DNA from: Ligilactobacillus pabuli | GTDB lineage: Bacteria; Bacillota; Bacilli; Lactobacillales; Lactobacillaceae | NCBI RefSeq assembly: GCF_022836475.1 | Contig: NZ_BQXH01000010.1 | Coordinates: forward strand, 36,749-100,748 | Length of the DNA: 64,000 nucleotides | Direction of reading: 5' to 3' | Shown: piece by piece, positions 55,179 through 64,000 of the stretch | How positions within the stretch are numbered: position 1 is the first letter of the stretch | How the letters are laid out: every line of letters starts with the position of its first letter | Translations under genes and position numbers: made by a program | The notes under the pieces: model-generated | Database searches by the model: none | What the model was told of the DNA's origin: nothing | Seen by the model: only the letters and a program-made list of their open reading frames with translations

Positions 55179-56361
55179 GGATGAATTTCTTGCCAAATAT
55201 GCGGTGGAACGCCGGAATACAAACTCTGTCAAATGGGACGGAATGGAAGTTGAATTTGGATCAGCTGACTTTTATCCGCTGTGGATCGCTGATACGGAAT
55301 TCAAGCTTCCTGAAAGTGCGGTGCAAGCTTTACAAAAACGCGTTGCTCACGGGGCCTTTGGCTATTCGATCACGCCAGACGGTTATTATGATGCCTACTT
55401 TAAGTGGCAAAAAGAGCGTTATGGGATCGAATTGCACAAGGAGTGGCTTCGGTTTGGGACCGGCGTTGTCCAGTCTTTGAGTACTTTGGTGCAATTTTTG
55501 ACGGCACCAGGGGATGCTATCATGTTGATGGAACCAGTTTATCATCCGTTTAGACACGTGATTGAAGATCAAGGACGCAAGGTCGTTGCTAATCAGCTGG
55601 TCGAGATCGAAGATGAATACCGGATGGACCTGGATAAAATGGAAGAAGAAATCATCGCTAACGACGTCAAATTACTGATGTTGTGCAGTCCGCATAATCC
55701 GGTCGCGCGTGTTTGGAGCGAAGAAGAACTGACAGACTTGTTGGAATTGTGTCGCAAAGAACAAGTGCTGGTGATCAGCGATGAAATTCACCATGACCTA
55801 TTACCAACGGGGAAGAAGTTCGTGTCGGCGCTGTCGATCAAGGATGGTTTTTACCGGGATAATCTGATTATGGTGGATTCACCTTCAAAGACTTTCAACA
55901 TGGCAAGTTTATTGATCAGCCATGTGGTGATCCCTAATCCACAGTTACGTGACCGCTATGACCAGCAACAAAATCTGTTGCATGCACCAGCGGGCAACTT
56001 GTTGGGAATGGTTGCTGGGCAAGCCGCCTATCGCGATGGCGCTGACTGGTTGGAGGGACTCTTAGACTTGGTCCGCTTTAACTACGAATATTTGAAAATA
56101 CATCTGCAAGCAGCTTTTCCAACAATCAAACTTACAGAGCAGGAAGGGACTTATTTGGCCTGGGTCGATTTATCAACAGTAGTCAAACCAGGACAGCTCA
56201 AGCACATTGTGCAAGACGAAGCGCACTTAGCAGTGAACTTTGGTGAAATGTTTGGCAAAAGCGGTGCGGGGCACATTCGGGTCAATTTAGCGACAACACC
56301 TGAAAATCTACAAGCAGCAGTTTCATCATTGGTGAAAACTCTGCAAGAAAATCAAGCTTAA
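55171..56361 (+). CDS. PLP aminotransferase, MalY/PatB cystathionine beta-lyase type
   Basis: 396 residues. Schiff-base Lys240 in SPSKTFN; CSPHNPVARVW (usually HNPVGR) and SDEIHHDLL are the conserved active-site stretches. Members cleave cystathionine or cysteine S-conjugates to thiols, pyruvate and ammonia. Overlaps the transporter gene by 8 bases, suggesting translation coupling. The Gly-to-Ala change in HNPVAR is unusual but conservative. Confidence 0.9.
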   Translation: MNKDEFLAKYAVERRNTNSVKWDGMEVEFGSADFYPLWIADTEFKLPESAVQALQKRVAHGAFGYSITPDGYYDAYFKWQKERYGIELHKEWLRFGTGVVQSLSTLVQFLTAPGDAIMLMEPVYHPFRHVIEDQGRKVVANQLVEIEDEYRMDLDKMEEEIIANDVKLLMLCSPHNPVARVWSEEELTDLLELCRKEQVLVISDEIHHDLLPTGKKFVSALSIKDGFYRDNLIMVDSPSKTFNMASLLISHVVIPNPQLRDRYDQQQNLLHAPAGNLLGMVAGQAAYRDGADWLEGLLDLVRFNYEYLKIHLQAAFPTIKLTEQEGTYLAWVDLSTVVKPGQLKHIVQDEAHLAVNFGEMFGKSGAGHIRVNLATTPENLQAAVSSLVKTLQENQA

Positions 56362-56399
56362 ATTTTCACAAAAGACTGTTAATTTTTCAAATTTCATTG

Positions 56400-56405
56400 T
56401 AAAAT
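56400..56405 (+). promoter_or_regulatory. -10 box of gpmA
   Basis: TAAAAT preceded by TTG; TGTTAA stands 17 bp upstream as a weak -35. Confidence 0.45.
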
Positions 56406-56448
56406 GAAGAGGTAAAATAAATACATTAAAGAAAGAGGTCTGTACTAA

Positions 56449-57135
56449 ATGCCAAAATTAGTATTCATCCGTCATGGACAAAGTGAATGGAACTTAAAGA
56501 ACCTTTTTACTGGTTGGGTTGATGTTAACCTAAGCGAACAAGGTGTACAGGAAGCTACAGAAGCAGGTAAGAAACTTAAAGAAGCTGGGATCGAATTTGA
56601 TCAAGCTTATACTTCAGTTTTAACCCGTGCCATCAAGACATTGCATATTGCCTTGGAAGAAAGCGACCAACTCTGGATCCCTGAAACCAAGACCTGGCGT
56701 TTGAACGAACGTCATTATGGTGCATTGCAAGGCCAAAACAAAAAAGAAGCCGCTGAAAAATTTGGTGAAGAACAAGTTCATACATGGCGCCGTTCTTATG
56801 ATGTTTTGCCACCACTTTTGAAGTCAGATGACGAAGGTTCAGCATTGAACGAACGTCGTTACGCTAACTTGGACCCACATGTTGTTCCAGGCGGCGAAAA
56901 CTTGAAGGTTACTTTGGAACGTGTTATGCCATTCTGGGAAGACCACATTGCCCCAGACCTCTTAGCAGGTAAGAATGTCATCATCGCAGCTCATGGTAAC
57001 TCATTACGTGCCTTGACCAAGTATCTTGAAGGTATCTCAGACGACGATATCATCAACTTGGAAATGGCTACAGGTCAACCAGTTGTCTATGACTTGGATG
57101 ACAAGTTAAACGTCATTAACAAAGAAAAACTTTAA
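56449..57135 (+). CDS. gpmA: 2,3-bisphosphoglycerate-dependent phosphoglycerate mutase
   Basis: Glycolytic interconversion of 3- and 2-phosphoglycerate. 228 residues. Phospho-His9 in [11 protein letters not shown] and the second catalytic His in [23 protein letters not shown] is typical. Codon use indicates strong expression. GAAAGAGG ribosome site. E copy 26 and a strong terminator follow. Confidence 0.97.
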   Translation: MPKLVFIRHGQSEWNLKNLFTGWVDVNLSEQGVQEATEAGKKLKEAGIEFDQAYTSVLTRAIKTLHIALEESDQLWIPETKTWRLNERHYGALQGQNKKEAAEKFGEEQVHTWRRSYDVLPPLLKSDDEGSALNERRYANLDPHVVPGGENLKVTLERVMPFWEDHIAPDLLAGKNVIIAAHGNSLRALTKYLEGISDDDIINLEMATGQPVVYDLDDKLNVINKEKL

Positions 57136-57141
57136 TTAATA

Positions 57142-57261
57142 ACAGAGCGGAGTGTTTCGGTAGATTCCGAGCATTAACGGACAAAAGGACTAGATCGCAG
57201 CTTTTAGCGATGTAGTCCTTTTGTTGGTTAAGCAAAAGAATCTGAAACACGGAGCTCGACT
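57142..57261 (+). repeat. E element 26 after gpmA
   Basis: Half-stems GTGTTTCGGTAGATTC/GAATCTGAAACAC, the complement-swapped version of GTGAAAC/GTTTCAC. Centre AAAAGGACTAGATCGC/GCGATGTAGTCCTTTT replaces the usual AATGC/GCATT. Confidence 0.9.
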
Positions 57262-57265
57262 AAGA

Positions 57266-57304
57266 AAAATCCCTGACTCTTTTTGCGGAGTTAGGGATTT
57301 TTTT
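57266..57304 (+). terminator. Terminator of gpmA
   Basis: AAATCCCTGACTC pairs with GAGTTAGGGATTT, then T-run. From here to 57523 there is no gene; a 12-bp palindrome GTTGTTAACAAC (57411-57422) is the only notable item. Confidence 0.9.
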
Positions 57305-57523
57305 GCGTCCTAAAAATTTTGGAAAGTGCACAAATGTGCTGCTTTTTTAACAACGCTTAAATTCTAAAAGATAATTAGCGCCCGTAACAGCGCGGTTTCA
57401 GTGACCTGGGTTGTTAACAACTTAAAATTAAATTTCCCGATTGAATTGTAATGGTCTAGCAGAATTTCGTATATTTAAGGAGCAGGGAACGAAAAGCGAA
57501 TCAGTTCCCCTGAAAGTTGCAAG

Positions 57524-58480
57524 TTAGCGGTCGGCTAGGAGCGTGACAAGTTTTTGAGCGGTCAACTCGTCAATGATCAAGACATCTAACAAATTCATTT
57601 TCAAGATGGCAGCAAGCGAGTTAACTTTATCAAGTGAACGGGCGACGCCAACCACAGTGGGAACTTTTCGCAACATCTGAATGGGGATGCTGACGGTCCG
57701 ATTTAAGAGCTGACCGCTTAAAACTTCGCCATTCTTATCAAAAAAAGTACAACAACAATCGCCAACTGCGCCACGCTCAGTAAGTTCGGCAATGTCTTTG
57801 GCCGTTAATAGGTCGCGCCAGTGGCTACCCTTCGATTTCAAGGAGCCGCCAATGCCGACAAAGGCGATGTCCAGTTGTTCCCAGGCGCGAAAGATTTTTT
57901 TGAAAGCCAATGATTCATACAGCTGAGTGCGTTGATAAGCAGTGGGCTGAATCGCAGTTTCGTTAATAAATAAACTCTGGCCGCCTAGCTGATGCGCAAA
58001 GTTATAAACAATACTGTTGGGGTGGTAACCGGCATTAAAACGGCTAGGCCCGCCAACTAAAGGAACAAATAAGGAATTGGTATTTTTGAAACTTCGTAAC
58101 TGTCCGACCATCCCAGCTAGATTTTTTCCCCAGGCAAAGCCTACGGTAGAATGAGGCTTGATCGTACTTTTTAAGTATTGCGCAGCCTTTTTTGACAGAT
58201 TCTCATCCTTTTGTTTTTCAGTTTCTGTTGGAAAATTAGGGACGATCACTACTTTCTTTAGAGTTGTTAAGGCTTTGATACGCAACTCTAATTCAAACAG
58301 CTTGGGATCATAACCCACGATTTGAATGGAAACAATTTGTTCTTGTTGAGCTTCCTTTAAAAAGCGGCTGATCGTCGTGCGATAAATATTTAGTTCCTGA
58401 GTGATTTGTTGTTGAGTATAGCCTTTGATGTAATAAAGATAAGAGATCCTGACTAATAGCTCACGTTTATCTTCTTTCAT
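57524..58480 (-). CDS. SorC/DeoR-type sugar-sensing transcriptional regulator
   Basis: 318 residues: N-terminal helix-turn-helix (about 20-43, YTQQQITQELNIYRTTISRFLKEA) and a SorC sugar-phosphate-binding domain (about 60-315, with VGFAWGKNLAGM and DIAFVGIGGS). Divergent from the activase-GRE-aldolase cluster, which it probably controls in response to a phosphorylated sugar. A palindrome lies between them. ATG at 58480 with TGGAGAA upstream. Confidence 0.88.
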   Translation of the reverse strand: MKEDKRELLVRISYLYYIKGYTQQQITQELNIYRTTISRFLKEAQQEQIVSIQIVGYDPKLFELELRIKALTTLKKVVIVPNFPTETEKQKDENLSKKAAQYLKSTIKPHSTVGFAWGKNLAGMVGQLRSFKNTNSLFVPLVGGPSRFNAGYHPNSIVYNFAHQLGGQSLFINETAIQPTAYQRTQLYESLAFKKIFRAWEQLDIAFVGIGGSLKSKGSHWRDLLTAKDIAELTERGAVGDCCCTFFDKNGEVLSGQLLNRTVSIPIQMLRKVPTVVGVARSLDKVNSLAAILKMNLLDVLIIDELTAQKLVTLLADR

Positions 58481-58507
58481 AGTTAATTCTCCATTTAAAA
58501 TGCAAAG

Positions 58508-58524
58508 TGTAAATTCAGTTTACA
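58508..58524. promoter_or_regulatory. Candidate operator of the SorC regulator
   Basis: TGTAAATTCAGTTTACA: perfect 6-bp inverted repeat TGTAAA/TTTACA with a 5-bp centre, 28 bp upstream of the regulator gene and 48 bp before the -10 box of the divergent operon. Confidence 0.55.
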
Positions 58525-58567
58525 TTGAACCGGTAGTGTCAGTTTTTCCGTTCTCTTATCATTGTAT

Positions 58568-58577
58568 GTGATATAAT
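58568..58577 (+). promoter_or_regulatory. Extended -10 promoter of the GRE operon
   Basis: TATAAT (58572-58577) preceded by TGTGA; no clear -35, suggesting dependence on an activator. Confidence 0.55.
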
Positions 58578-58621
58578 TCATTTGTCAAAGGCAACGGTTC
58601 CAACCAAATGAGGTGTAAAAG

Positions 58622-59428
58622 ATGTCAACTAAAAGAAAAATTAATCATGACGACAAGGGTTTGATCTTTAACATTCAAAAATTTAGTCTAAATGATGGTC
58701 CAGGAATTCGTACTGTCGTATTTTTTAAGGGTTGCCCCTTAAAGTGTGCCTGGTGTGCTAATCCTGAGTCGCAAGCCCGTCGGCCAGAGAAAATGTACGA
58801 CGAGGCTAAGGGTTGTCAGATCATGGTCGGCGAGTATCGGACGGTGGCAGAGATCATGGATGTGATCATGCAAGACTATGATTTTTATGAAGAATCAGGC
58901 GGCGGAGTCACGCTTTCTGGCGGGGAAGTTTTGTTCCAAGCGCCCTTTGCAATCAAACTTGCACAAGCCATCAAAGAAAAGGGCATTCACCTTGCTTGTG
59001 AAACGACTGGCTATACTAAACCAGAAACTTTCAATGAATTTTATCCGTACATGGACCTGATCTATTTTGATTGTAAACAGTGGAGTCCGCTGCTGCATCG
59101 GCAGGGGACCGGCGGAACTAATGAAATGATTTTAAAAAATATGCAAACGGTGATCGATTCAGGCAAAAAATATTGTATTCGGATCCCAGTGATCCCTGGG
59201 TTTAATTACACGGATAACGATGCCCAGCATTTTGGCGAACTTTTTGGCAAAATGGGAGTCAAGCGGGTCGAACTGCTGCCATTTCACCAGTTTGGTTTAA
59301 AAAAGTATGCTGATCTGGGCAGGGAATATCAAATGAAAGATGTTGCCCAACTCCATAGCGAAGATTTATTGAACTATCAAAAAATACTGCAAGATGCGGG
59401 GATCACTGCACAGATCAATGGCTGGTAA
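58622..59428 (+). CDS. Glycyl-radical enzyme activase (radical SAM)
   Basis: Generates the glycyl radical on its partner using S-adenosylmethionine. 268 residues. Cluster cysteines 38, 42 and 45 (GCPLKCAWC), GGGVTLSGGEVLFQ as SAM-binding GGE motif. Unlike most activases of non-PFL enzymes (YbiY, PflC, CutD) it lacks the extra cysteine-rich ferredoxin-like insert after the radical SAM motif; only one further Cys (KGCQI) is there. Start ATG with GAGGTG upstream; partner gene follows 52 bases later. Confidence 0.92.
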   Translation: MSTKRKINHDDKGLIFNIQKFSLNDGPGIRTVVFFKGCPLKCAWCANPESQARRPEKMYDEAKGCQIMVGEYRTVAEIMDVIMQDYDFYEESGGGVTLSGGEVLFQAPFAIKLAQAIKEKGIHLACETTGYTKPETFNEFYPYMDLIYFDCKQWSPLLHRQGTGGTNEMILKNMQTVIDSGKKYCIRIPVIPGFNYTDNDAQHFGELFGKMGVKRVELLPFHQFGLKKYADLGREYQMKDVAQLHSEDLLNYQKILQDAGITAQINGW

Positions 59429-59480
59429 AGACAGAAAATTTACTGCTGTAGTTTTGTTTTAACCTTAGGAGGTTATTTAA

Positions 59481-61919
59481 ATGGTAATGACAAAAGTTGC
59501 ACCTAAAAAAACTGTTGGTAATTTTGGTAAATTAACTGCAAAAATGCAACGTTACCGTGAAGAAATTTTTGATGCGAAACCCTATGTTGACCCAGAAAGA
59601 GCGCTATTAACGACAGAAGCGTATCAGCAATATCAAGACCAGCAAGTGGACATTTTGCGGGCCCGGGTGTTGGAACATATCTTACAGAAGATGACGATCT
59701 TCATTGAAAAAGACACACTGCTGGTTGGTAATCAGGCACAGCATAACCGGTGGGCACCAGTCTTTCCTGAATATTCAATGAACTGGGTGATCGATGAACT
59801 GGATACTTTTGAAAAACGTTCTGGTGACGTCTTTTATATTACTGACGAGGCTAAAGAACAGCTGAGAAAGATCGCGCCATTTTGGCAGCACAACACCTTG
59901 GAAGACCGCGGGTATGCGGCATTTCCAGAAAAGAGTCGACTGTTTTATGATTTAGGATTGATCGGGGCAGATGGCAATATTACTTCTGGCGATGGGCATA
60001 TTGCAGTCAACTACGAGACAGTCATTAAATACGGTCTGGTTTCCTACGAGAAACGGATCAAAGAACAAATGGATCAGCTTGACCTGACAGATATTAACCA
60101 GCAGAAACAACTTTATTTCTACCAGGCAGGTTTGATCGTTATTAAGGCAGTCCATGACTTTGCCGATCGCTATGCTCAACTAGCCGAAAAAGAAGCAGCA
60201 GATGCAACCGACCAGCAAAGAAAAGATGAGCTGTTAGAAATTGCACGGATCATGCGGAAAGTTCCATATCAGCCAGCCGACTCATTTTACGAAGCAATTC
60301 AAGCTGTCTGGTTTGTTCATTTGATCTTACAAATTGAATCTAACGGACACTCAGTTTCTTACGGACGTTTAGACCAGTATTTGAACTCATTTTATGAAAA
60401 TGATGTACAAGCAGGGAAGATCACTGCTGAAAAAGCGACGGAATTGCTGACTAATTTGTGCATGAAGACTTTGACCATCAACAAAGTTCGTTCTTGGGCA
60501 CACACTGAGTTTTCTGCAGGAAGTCCACTCTACCAAAATATTACGATCGGCGGTCAAACAAAGGACGGCAAGGATGCGGTCAATCCAATGTCTTACTTAA
60601 TTTTAACTGCGATCGCCCAGGCTCACTTGCCGCAGCCAAACTTGACCGTTCGTTATCATCATGGCTTAAGCGACCACTTTATGCGTCAATGTGTCGAAGT
60701 AATTAAAGAAGGTTTAGGGATGCCGGCTTTTAATAATGATGAGGTCATTATTCCATCCTTCATCGCTAGAGGGGTTAAAAAAGAAGACGCCTATAATTAT
60801 AGTGCGATCGGCTGTGTCGAAACCGCAGTTCCTGGCAAATGGGGCTACCGTTGTACCGGAATGAGTTTTATTAACTTCCCACGGACGCTATTGATCGTGA
60901 TGAATGGCGGGCGTGATCCTGAATCCGGCAAGCAACTTTTGCCAAATTACGGGCATTTCACAGAAATGAAGTCCTATGACGAATTGTTCACTGCCTGGGA
61001 TCAGTCGCTGCGGGAAATCACGCGTCAGAGTGTGATCATCGAAAATACCTGTGACTTAGCTTTGGAACAAAACTACCCAGATATTTTATGTTCGGTACTA
61101 ACTGAAGATTGTATTGGTCGAGGTAAGACGATCAAAGAAGGCGGTACGATTTACGACTTTATCAGTGGGTTACAGGTCGGAATTGCTAATTTGGCAGACT
61201 CGCTAGCTGCTATTAAAAAGCTAGTCTTTGAAGAAAAGAAGATCACCCAACAGGAATTATGGCAAGCTCTAACGGACAATTTCCAGGGACCAGGTCAAGA
61301 AAAGCTGCGCCAAATGTTAGTGAATGACGCGCCTAAGTATGGTAACGACAACGATGAAGTCGATCAATTGATCGTTCAAGCTTACGAACCATATATTGAT
61401 GAAATTTCTAAATATAAGAATACTCGTTATGGCAGAGGACCAATCGGCGGGACGCGGTATGCAGGAACGTCTTCAATTTCCGCTAATGTTGGTCAGGGAC
61501 ATAGTACGTTGGCAACTCCAGACGGCAGATTTGCGCGAACACCATTGTCTGAAGGCTGCTCTCCATCGCATTCGATGGATACCGATGGACCAACGGCTGT
61601 CTTCAAGAGTGTTTCTAAGTTAAACACCAAGGCGATCACGGGTGGAGTGTTGTTGAATCAGAAAATGTCACCGCAATTACTCAGAAGTCCTGCTAACTGT
61701 GAAAAATTAGTTCTGTTGTTACGCACCTTCTTTAATCGTCTGCATGGCTATCATGTGCAATACAACGTGGTTGATAGAAAAACATTAGTTGATGCGCAAG
61801 AGCATCCTGATAAGCATTGAGATTTGATCGTTAGAGTCGCAGGTTATTCGGCCTTCTTCGTGGGATTATCCAAAGAAACCCAGGATGACATTATTGAAAG
61901 AACGGAACAAAGCATTTAG
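59481..61919 (+). pseudogene. Glycyl-radical enzyme (YbiW/PflD-like) interrupted by an in-frame TGA
   Basis: The frame from ATG 59481 (AGGAGG 8 bases upstream) runs 779 codons to TGA at 61818-61820, then continues in the same frame for 32 codons to TAG at 61917-61919. The active-site Cys445 is in GCVETAVPGKWGYR. The segment after the TGA reads [21 protein letters not shown], the glycyl-radical loop with Gly encoded at 61842-61844. Relatives read Arg where TGA stands, so CGA to TGA is the simplest explanation. Without the loop the 779-residue product cannot carry the radical. The gene set with FSA resembles E. coli ybiW-fsaA. Confidence 0.85.
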
Positions 61920-61938
61920 AAATGGAGTTGTTGACCTA

Positions 61939-62619
61939 ATGGAAATTTTAGTTGATACAGTAAACTTAGCTGAAATCAAAAAGTACCATCAAATGTTAAA
62001 CCTGAGTGGAGTAACGTCAAATCCCACAATTATCAAAAAAGAGGGGCACGTGGATTTCTTTGAACATTTGCGTGCAATTCGACAGATCATTGGACCTGAC
62101 AAAACGCTGCATGTGCAAGCTGTTGGTGAGACCACGGCAGAAATCGTGGCAGATGCACACCGAGTTTTGCAAGAAATTGATCACGATGTATATATTAAAA
62201 TCCCAACTGATCCGGCTGGACTGGAAGCGATGAAACAGCTGAAAAAGGAGAATGTGCACATTACGGCGACCGCTATTTATACTGTTTTCCAAGGAGAACT
62301 AGCGATTGCGGCGGGGGCAGATTATTTAGCTCCTTACTATAACCGGATGATGAACATGAACATTGACGCGGCGAGCGTAATTGCTGAACTGGCCCAAGCC
62401 ATTGAAATGAGTCATAGTCAAACTAAGATTTTAGCTGCCAGTTTACATAACGTTGCCCAAGTTACTTCTGCCCTGAAAAATGGTGCACAGGCAGTGACGA
62501 TCGGGACTGATGTCATTGCGGCTGGCTTAAATGCACCAATGATCGCAGCTGCAGTTCACGATTTTAAAAAGGATTGGCAGTCAATGTACGGCGAGCAAAC
62601 AATTGCTGACCTTAACTAG
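61939..62619 (+). CDS. Fructose-6-phosphate aldolase-like transaldolase
   Basis: 226 residues from ATG at 61939 (GGAG 11 bases upstream); a frame from 61885 would overlap the GRE end and is less likely. Schiff-base Lys87 in VYIKIPTDPAGL, and ATAIYTVFQGELAIAAGADYLAPYYNRM match the FSA/TalC group. FSA cleaves fructose-6-phosphate or 1-deoxy analogues to dihydroxyacetone/hydroxyacetone and glyceraldehyde-3-phosphate. Fourth gene of the cluster; 19 bases after the GRE frame ends. Confidence 0.9.
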   Translation: MEILVDTVNLAEIKKYHQMLNLSGVTSNPTIIKKEGHVDFFEHLRAIRQIIGPDKTLHVQAVGETTAEIVADAHRVLQEIDHDVYIKIPTDPAGLEAMKQLKKENVHITATAIYTVFQGELAIAAGADYLAPYYNRMMNMNIDAASVIAELAQAIEMSHSQTKILAASLHNVAQVTSALKNGAQAVTIGTDVIAAGLNAPMIAAAVHDFKKDWQSMYGEQTIADLN

Positions 62620-62690
62620 CGGGTTGTACAGGTGAAAAGTTAGCTTAGCCCAATTGTGGTAAAAAATACGTGCTCGAAATCTTGTAAATC

Positions 62691-62731
62691 TAAGGCCCTG
62701 GCTCCAGTGAAAGAGTCAGGGCCTTTTTTTG
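62691..62731 (+). terminator. Terminator of the GRE cluster
   Basis: AAGGCCCTGGCTC pairs with GAGTCAGGGCCTT followed by T-run. Confidence 0.92.
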
Positions 62732-62874
62732 GTTTCAGTAAAGTACACTGAGGGGTGGCCTAGCTGATTTGGAGCAGAAAATTTAAAAATTTCTAGCATT
62801 GGCTGGTTAAAGTTGCCGTGCAGTCTGTGCACTTGGTATGCTTGAACTAAATAACTTGGAAATGAGGCAACCAT

Positions 62875-63492
62875 TTGGAAACAGAAATGATTACCGCAGC
62901 AATCGAGCAGTATGGCTACGTTGGCATCGCCTTCTTGATTGCATTAGAGAATGTTTTTCCCCCGATTCCATCCGAAGTCGTGCTGGTTTTTGCGGGCTAC
63001 TCAACTTTACAGACGAACCTTAGTCTGATTGGAGCCACGATTGCGGCCACAGTTGGTGCTTATCTAGGAGCATTAATTTTATATGCGGTGGGACGGTGTT
63101 TAAATGTTGACCAGTTGAAGCGTTTTGCAGCCAGCAAGGGTGGCAGAATTTTGCGAATTAAAGCCAGTGATATTGATAAAACTGCCACTTTCTTTAACAA
63201 ATATGGAGGCTGGACTATTTTAGGAGGGCGGTGTTTACCGGTTATCAGAAGCTTGATTTCGATCCCGGCTGGCATGACTAGATATCCCTTGGGCAAATTT
63301 AGCCTATTAACACTAGTTGGAACGTTAATTTGGAACTTCGTTTTGATCAATGTTGGGCATTATGCAGGCAAAGCTTGGCGCCACATGTTAGTTGTGGTTG
63401 ATGAGTGGCTCTATGTAATTCTTGCAGGTGTAATTGTAGTCGGGGTCTTAGTGTGGGGACTAAAGCGGTGGCAAAATAACAGAGTAAAGTGA
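62875..63492 (+). CDS. DedA-family membrane protein
   Basis: 205 residues. Conserved blocks ENVFPPIPSEVVLVFAGY (about 26-43), the central GGWTILGGRCLPVIRSLISIPAGMTRYPLGKF with essential Arg residues, and a final helix. DedA proteins are proposed lipid-carrier flippases or proton-coupled transporters. TTG at 62875 is chosen because GAGG lies 9 bases upstream. Unusually, the last 14 bases, including the TGA stop, lie inside E copy 27. Confidence 0.88.
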   Translation: METEMITAAIEQYGYVGIAFLIALENVFPPIPSEVVLVFAGYSTLQTNLSLIGATIAATVGAYLGALILYAVGRCLNVDQLKRFAASKGGRILRIKASDIDKTATFFNKYGGWTILGGRCLPVIRSLISIPAGMTRYPLGKFSLLTLVGTLIWNFVLINVGHYAGKAWRHMLVVVDEWLYVILAGVIVVGVLVWGLKRWQNNRVK

Positions 63493-63596
63493 GACGTTTA
63501 AGAGATGAGCATAATCGCGAACTGGCCCTTAATGCGTTTTAGATATTGAAGACCGAGTGTTGATAGGCGGAAGAAACTGTTTTGAGTAGCTTAATT
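63479..63596 (+). repeat. E element 27, overlapping the end of the DedA gene
   Basis: ACAGAGTAAAGTGAGACG at the left, GGATAGGCGGAA and AGTAGCTTAATT at the right. Degraded arms: GTGAGACGTTTAAGAGA against GAAACTGTTTTGA; central hairpin weakened (AATGCG..GATATT). Confidence 0.8.
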
Positions 63597-63638
63597 AAAA
63601 AGGTCTAGAAATTAGTTAACTGATTCTAGACCTTTTCT
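63597..63638. terminator. Bidirectional terminator after the DedA gene
   Basis: AAAAGGTCTAGAA pairs with TTCTAGACCTTTT around ATTAGTTAACTGA. Confidence 0.9.
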
Positions 63639-63648
63639 GAATTGCGGT

Positions 63649-63681
63649 AGGAGTTATCGGCGACACCCGATAGCTCCTTTT
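63649..63681 (+). terminator. Second terminator-like hairpin
   Basis: AGGAGTTATCGG pairs with CCGATAGCTCCT, then TTT. Confidence 0.65.
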
Positions 63682-64000
63682 CATTGATAATAATAACCAT
63701 CTTTACTGAAAAAAAGCAAGAGTTTTAGGCCAAAAGATAAGGCAAATAAATTACTAGGGGAACTAACAAATACAGTAATTAATGTTGCAAAAAATTGTCT
63801 GGTGAAAATGCGTTAATTTAGTGGATTACAGTTGTATTTATCAGCGAAATAAGAAATAATTAAGGGGAAACACAATAAAAAAAGGGAGGGAAATTTTAAA
63901 ATGAAGTTAGCCAGTTAAAAAAATTAACACAAAAAACGCCATAGTGGCGAAATATCGTTTATCATATTAGTTACCACACAAAACATGAGAGGACGATATC
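63682..64000 (+). other. Gene-free window end with a possible leader peptide
   Basis: A/T-rich. AGGGAGGG (63883-63890) stands 10 bases before ATG at 63901, which opens a 5-codon frame MKLAS ending at TAA (63916-63918); a small hairpin CGCCATAGTGGCG (63937-63949) follows. AGAGGA near 63990 could be the ribosome site of a gene just beyond the window. Confidence 0.35.

Noticed and set aside
61818..61820. TGA as selenocysteine or tryptophan codon
   Set aside because: Relatives have Arg at this place, not Cys, Sec or Trp; no SECIS-like hairpin is evident; lactobacilli use the standard stop meaning.

Overview
The window looks like a chromosomal segment of a low-to-mid GC member of the Lactobacillaceae. 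Indicators are strong AGGAGG ribosome binding sites, a methionine T-box ahead of metNIQ, LysM/Apf-type surface protein, PepD-type dipeptidase, murein-recycling murR-murQ-murP, MelA-type alpha-galactosidase, many catabolite-response (cre) sites and a haem catalase. I cannot fix the genus; Loigolactobacillus or a neighbour is only a guess.

Layout. 1-213: start of a membrane protein running off the window. 390-5275: Ca2+-type P-ATPase (-) and catalase (+). 5.4-13.5 kb: small hypothetical proteins, ABC-F ATPase, secreted amidase, PepD peptidase, methyltransferase. 13.5-18.1 kb: hypothetical gene and the N-acetylmuramate operon murR/murQ/murP. 18.2-21.7 kb: T-box plus metNIQ. 22-25 kb: CNNM/CorC transporter, tyrosine phosphatase, Ogt. 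25-27.6 kb: uppP and eno (-). 28.7-32.6 kb: alpha-galactosidase and a second amidase. 32.9-37.6 kb: ndk (-), then an overlapping NUDIX/PLD-helicase pair. 38-42.4 kb: guaB, mscL (-), LysM protein. 42.7-46.1 kb: ring-cleavage dioxygenase and esterase (-), galE. 46.1-49.2 kb: decayed group II intron, fumarate reductase (-), decayed M20 peptidase. 49.3-57.1 kb: two small genes, galM, FAD oxidoreductase (-), HAD phosphatase, PerM, PatB, gpmA. 57.5-62.6 kb: SorC regulator divergent from a glycyl-radical activase, glycyl-radical enzyme (GRE) and FSA-type aldolase. 62.9-63.5 kb: DedA protein, then a gene-free end.

Two kinds of non-coding structure dominate the intergenic DNA. (1) A dispersed element of about 117 bp (called E here), with over 25 full or partial copies. 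Its ends pair as GAGC/GCUC, then come two half-stems of private sequence separated by CGG, then a central hairpin usually built on AAUGC/GCAUU. All three helices show compensatory changes between copies, and copies lie in a strongly non-random orientation, often touching the upstream stop codon. (2) Seven arrays (called A here) of alternating inverted repeats. Their sequences differ from locus to locus, yet the period is always 41-42 bp. These two families are the best candidates for something undescribed.

The most striking single-gene observation is an in-frame TGA at 61818-61820. It separates the GRE body from a perfectly preserved glycyl-radical motif, so this copy of the radical anhydrosugar-type pathway is probably disabled by one nonsense change.
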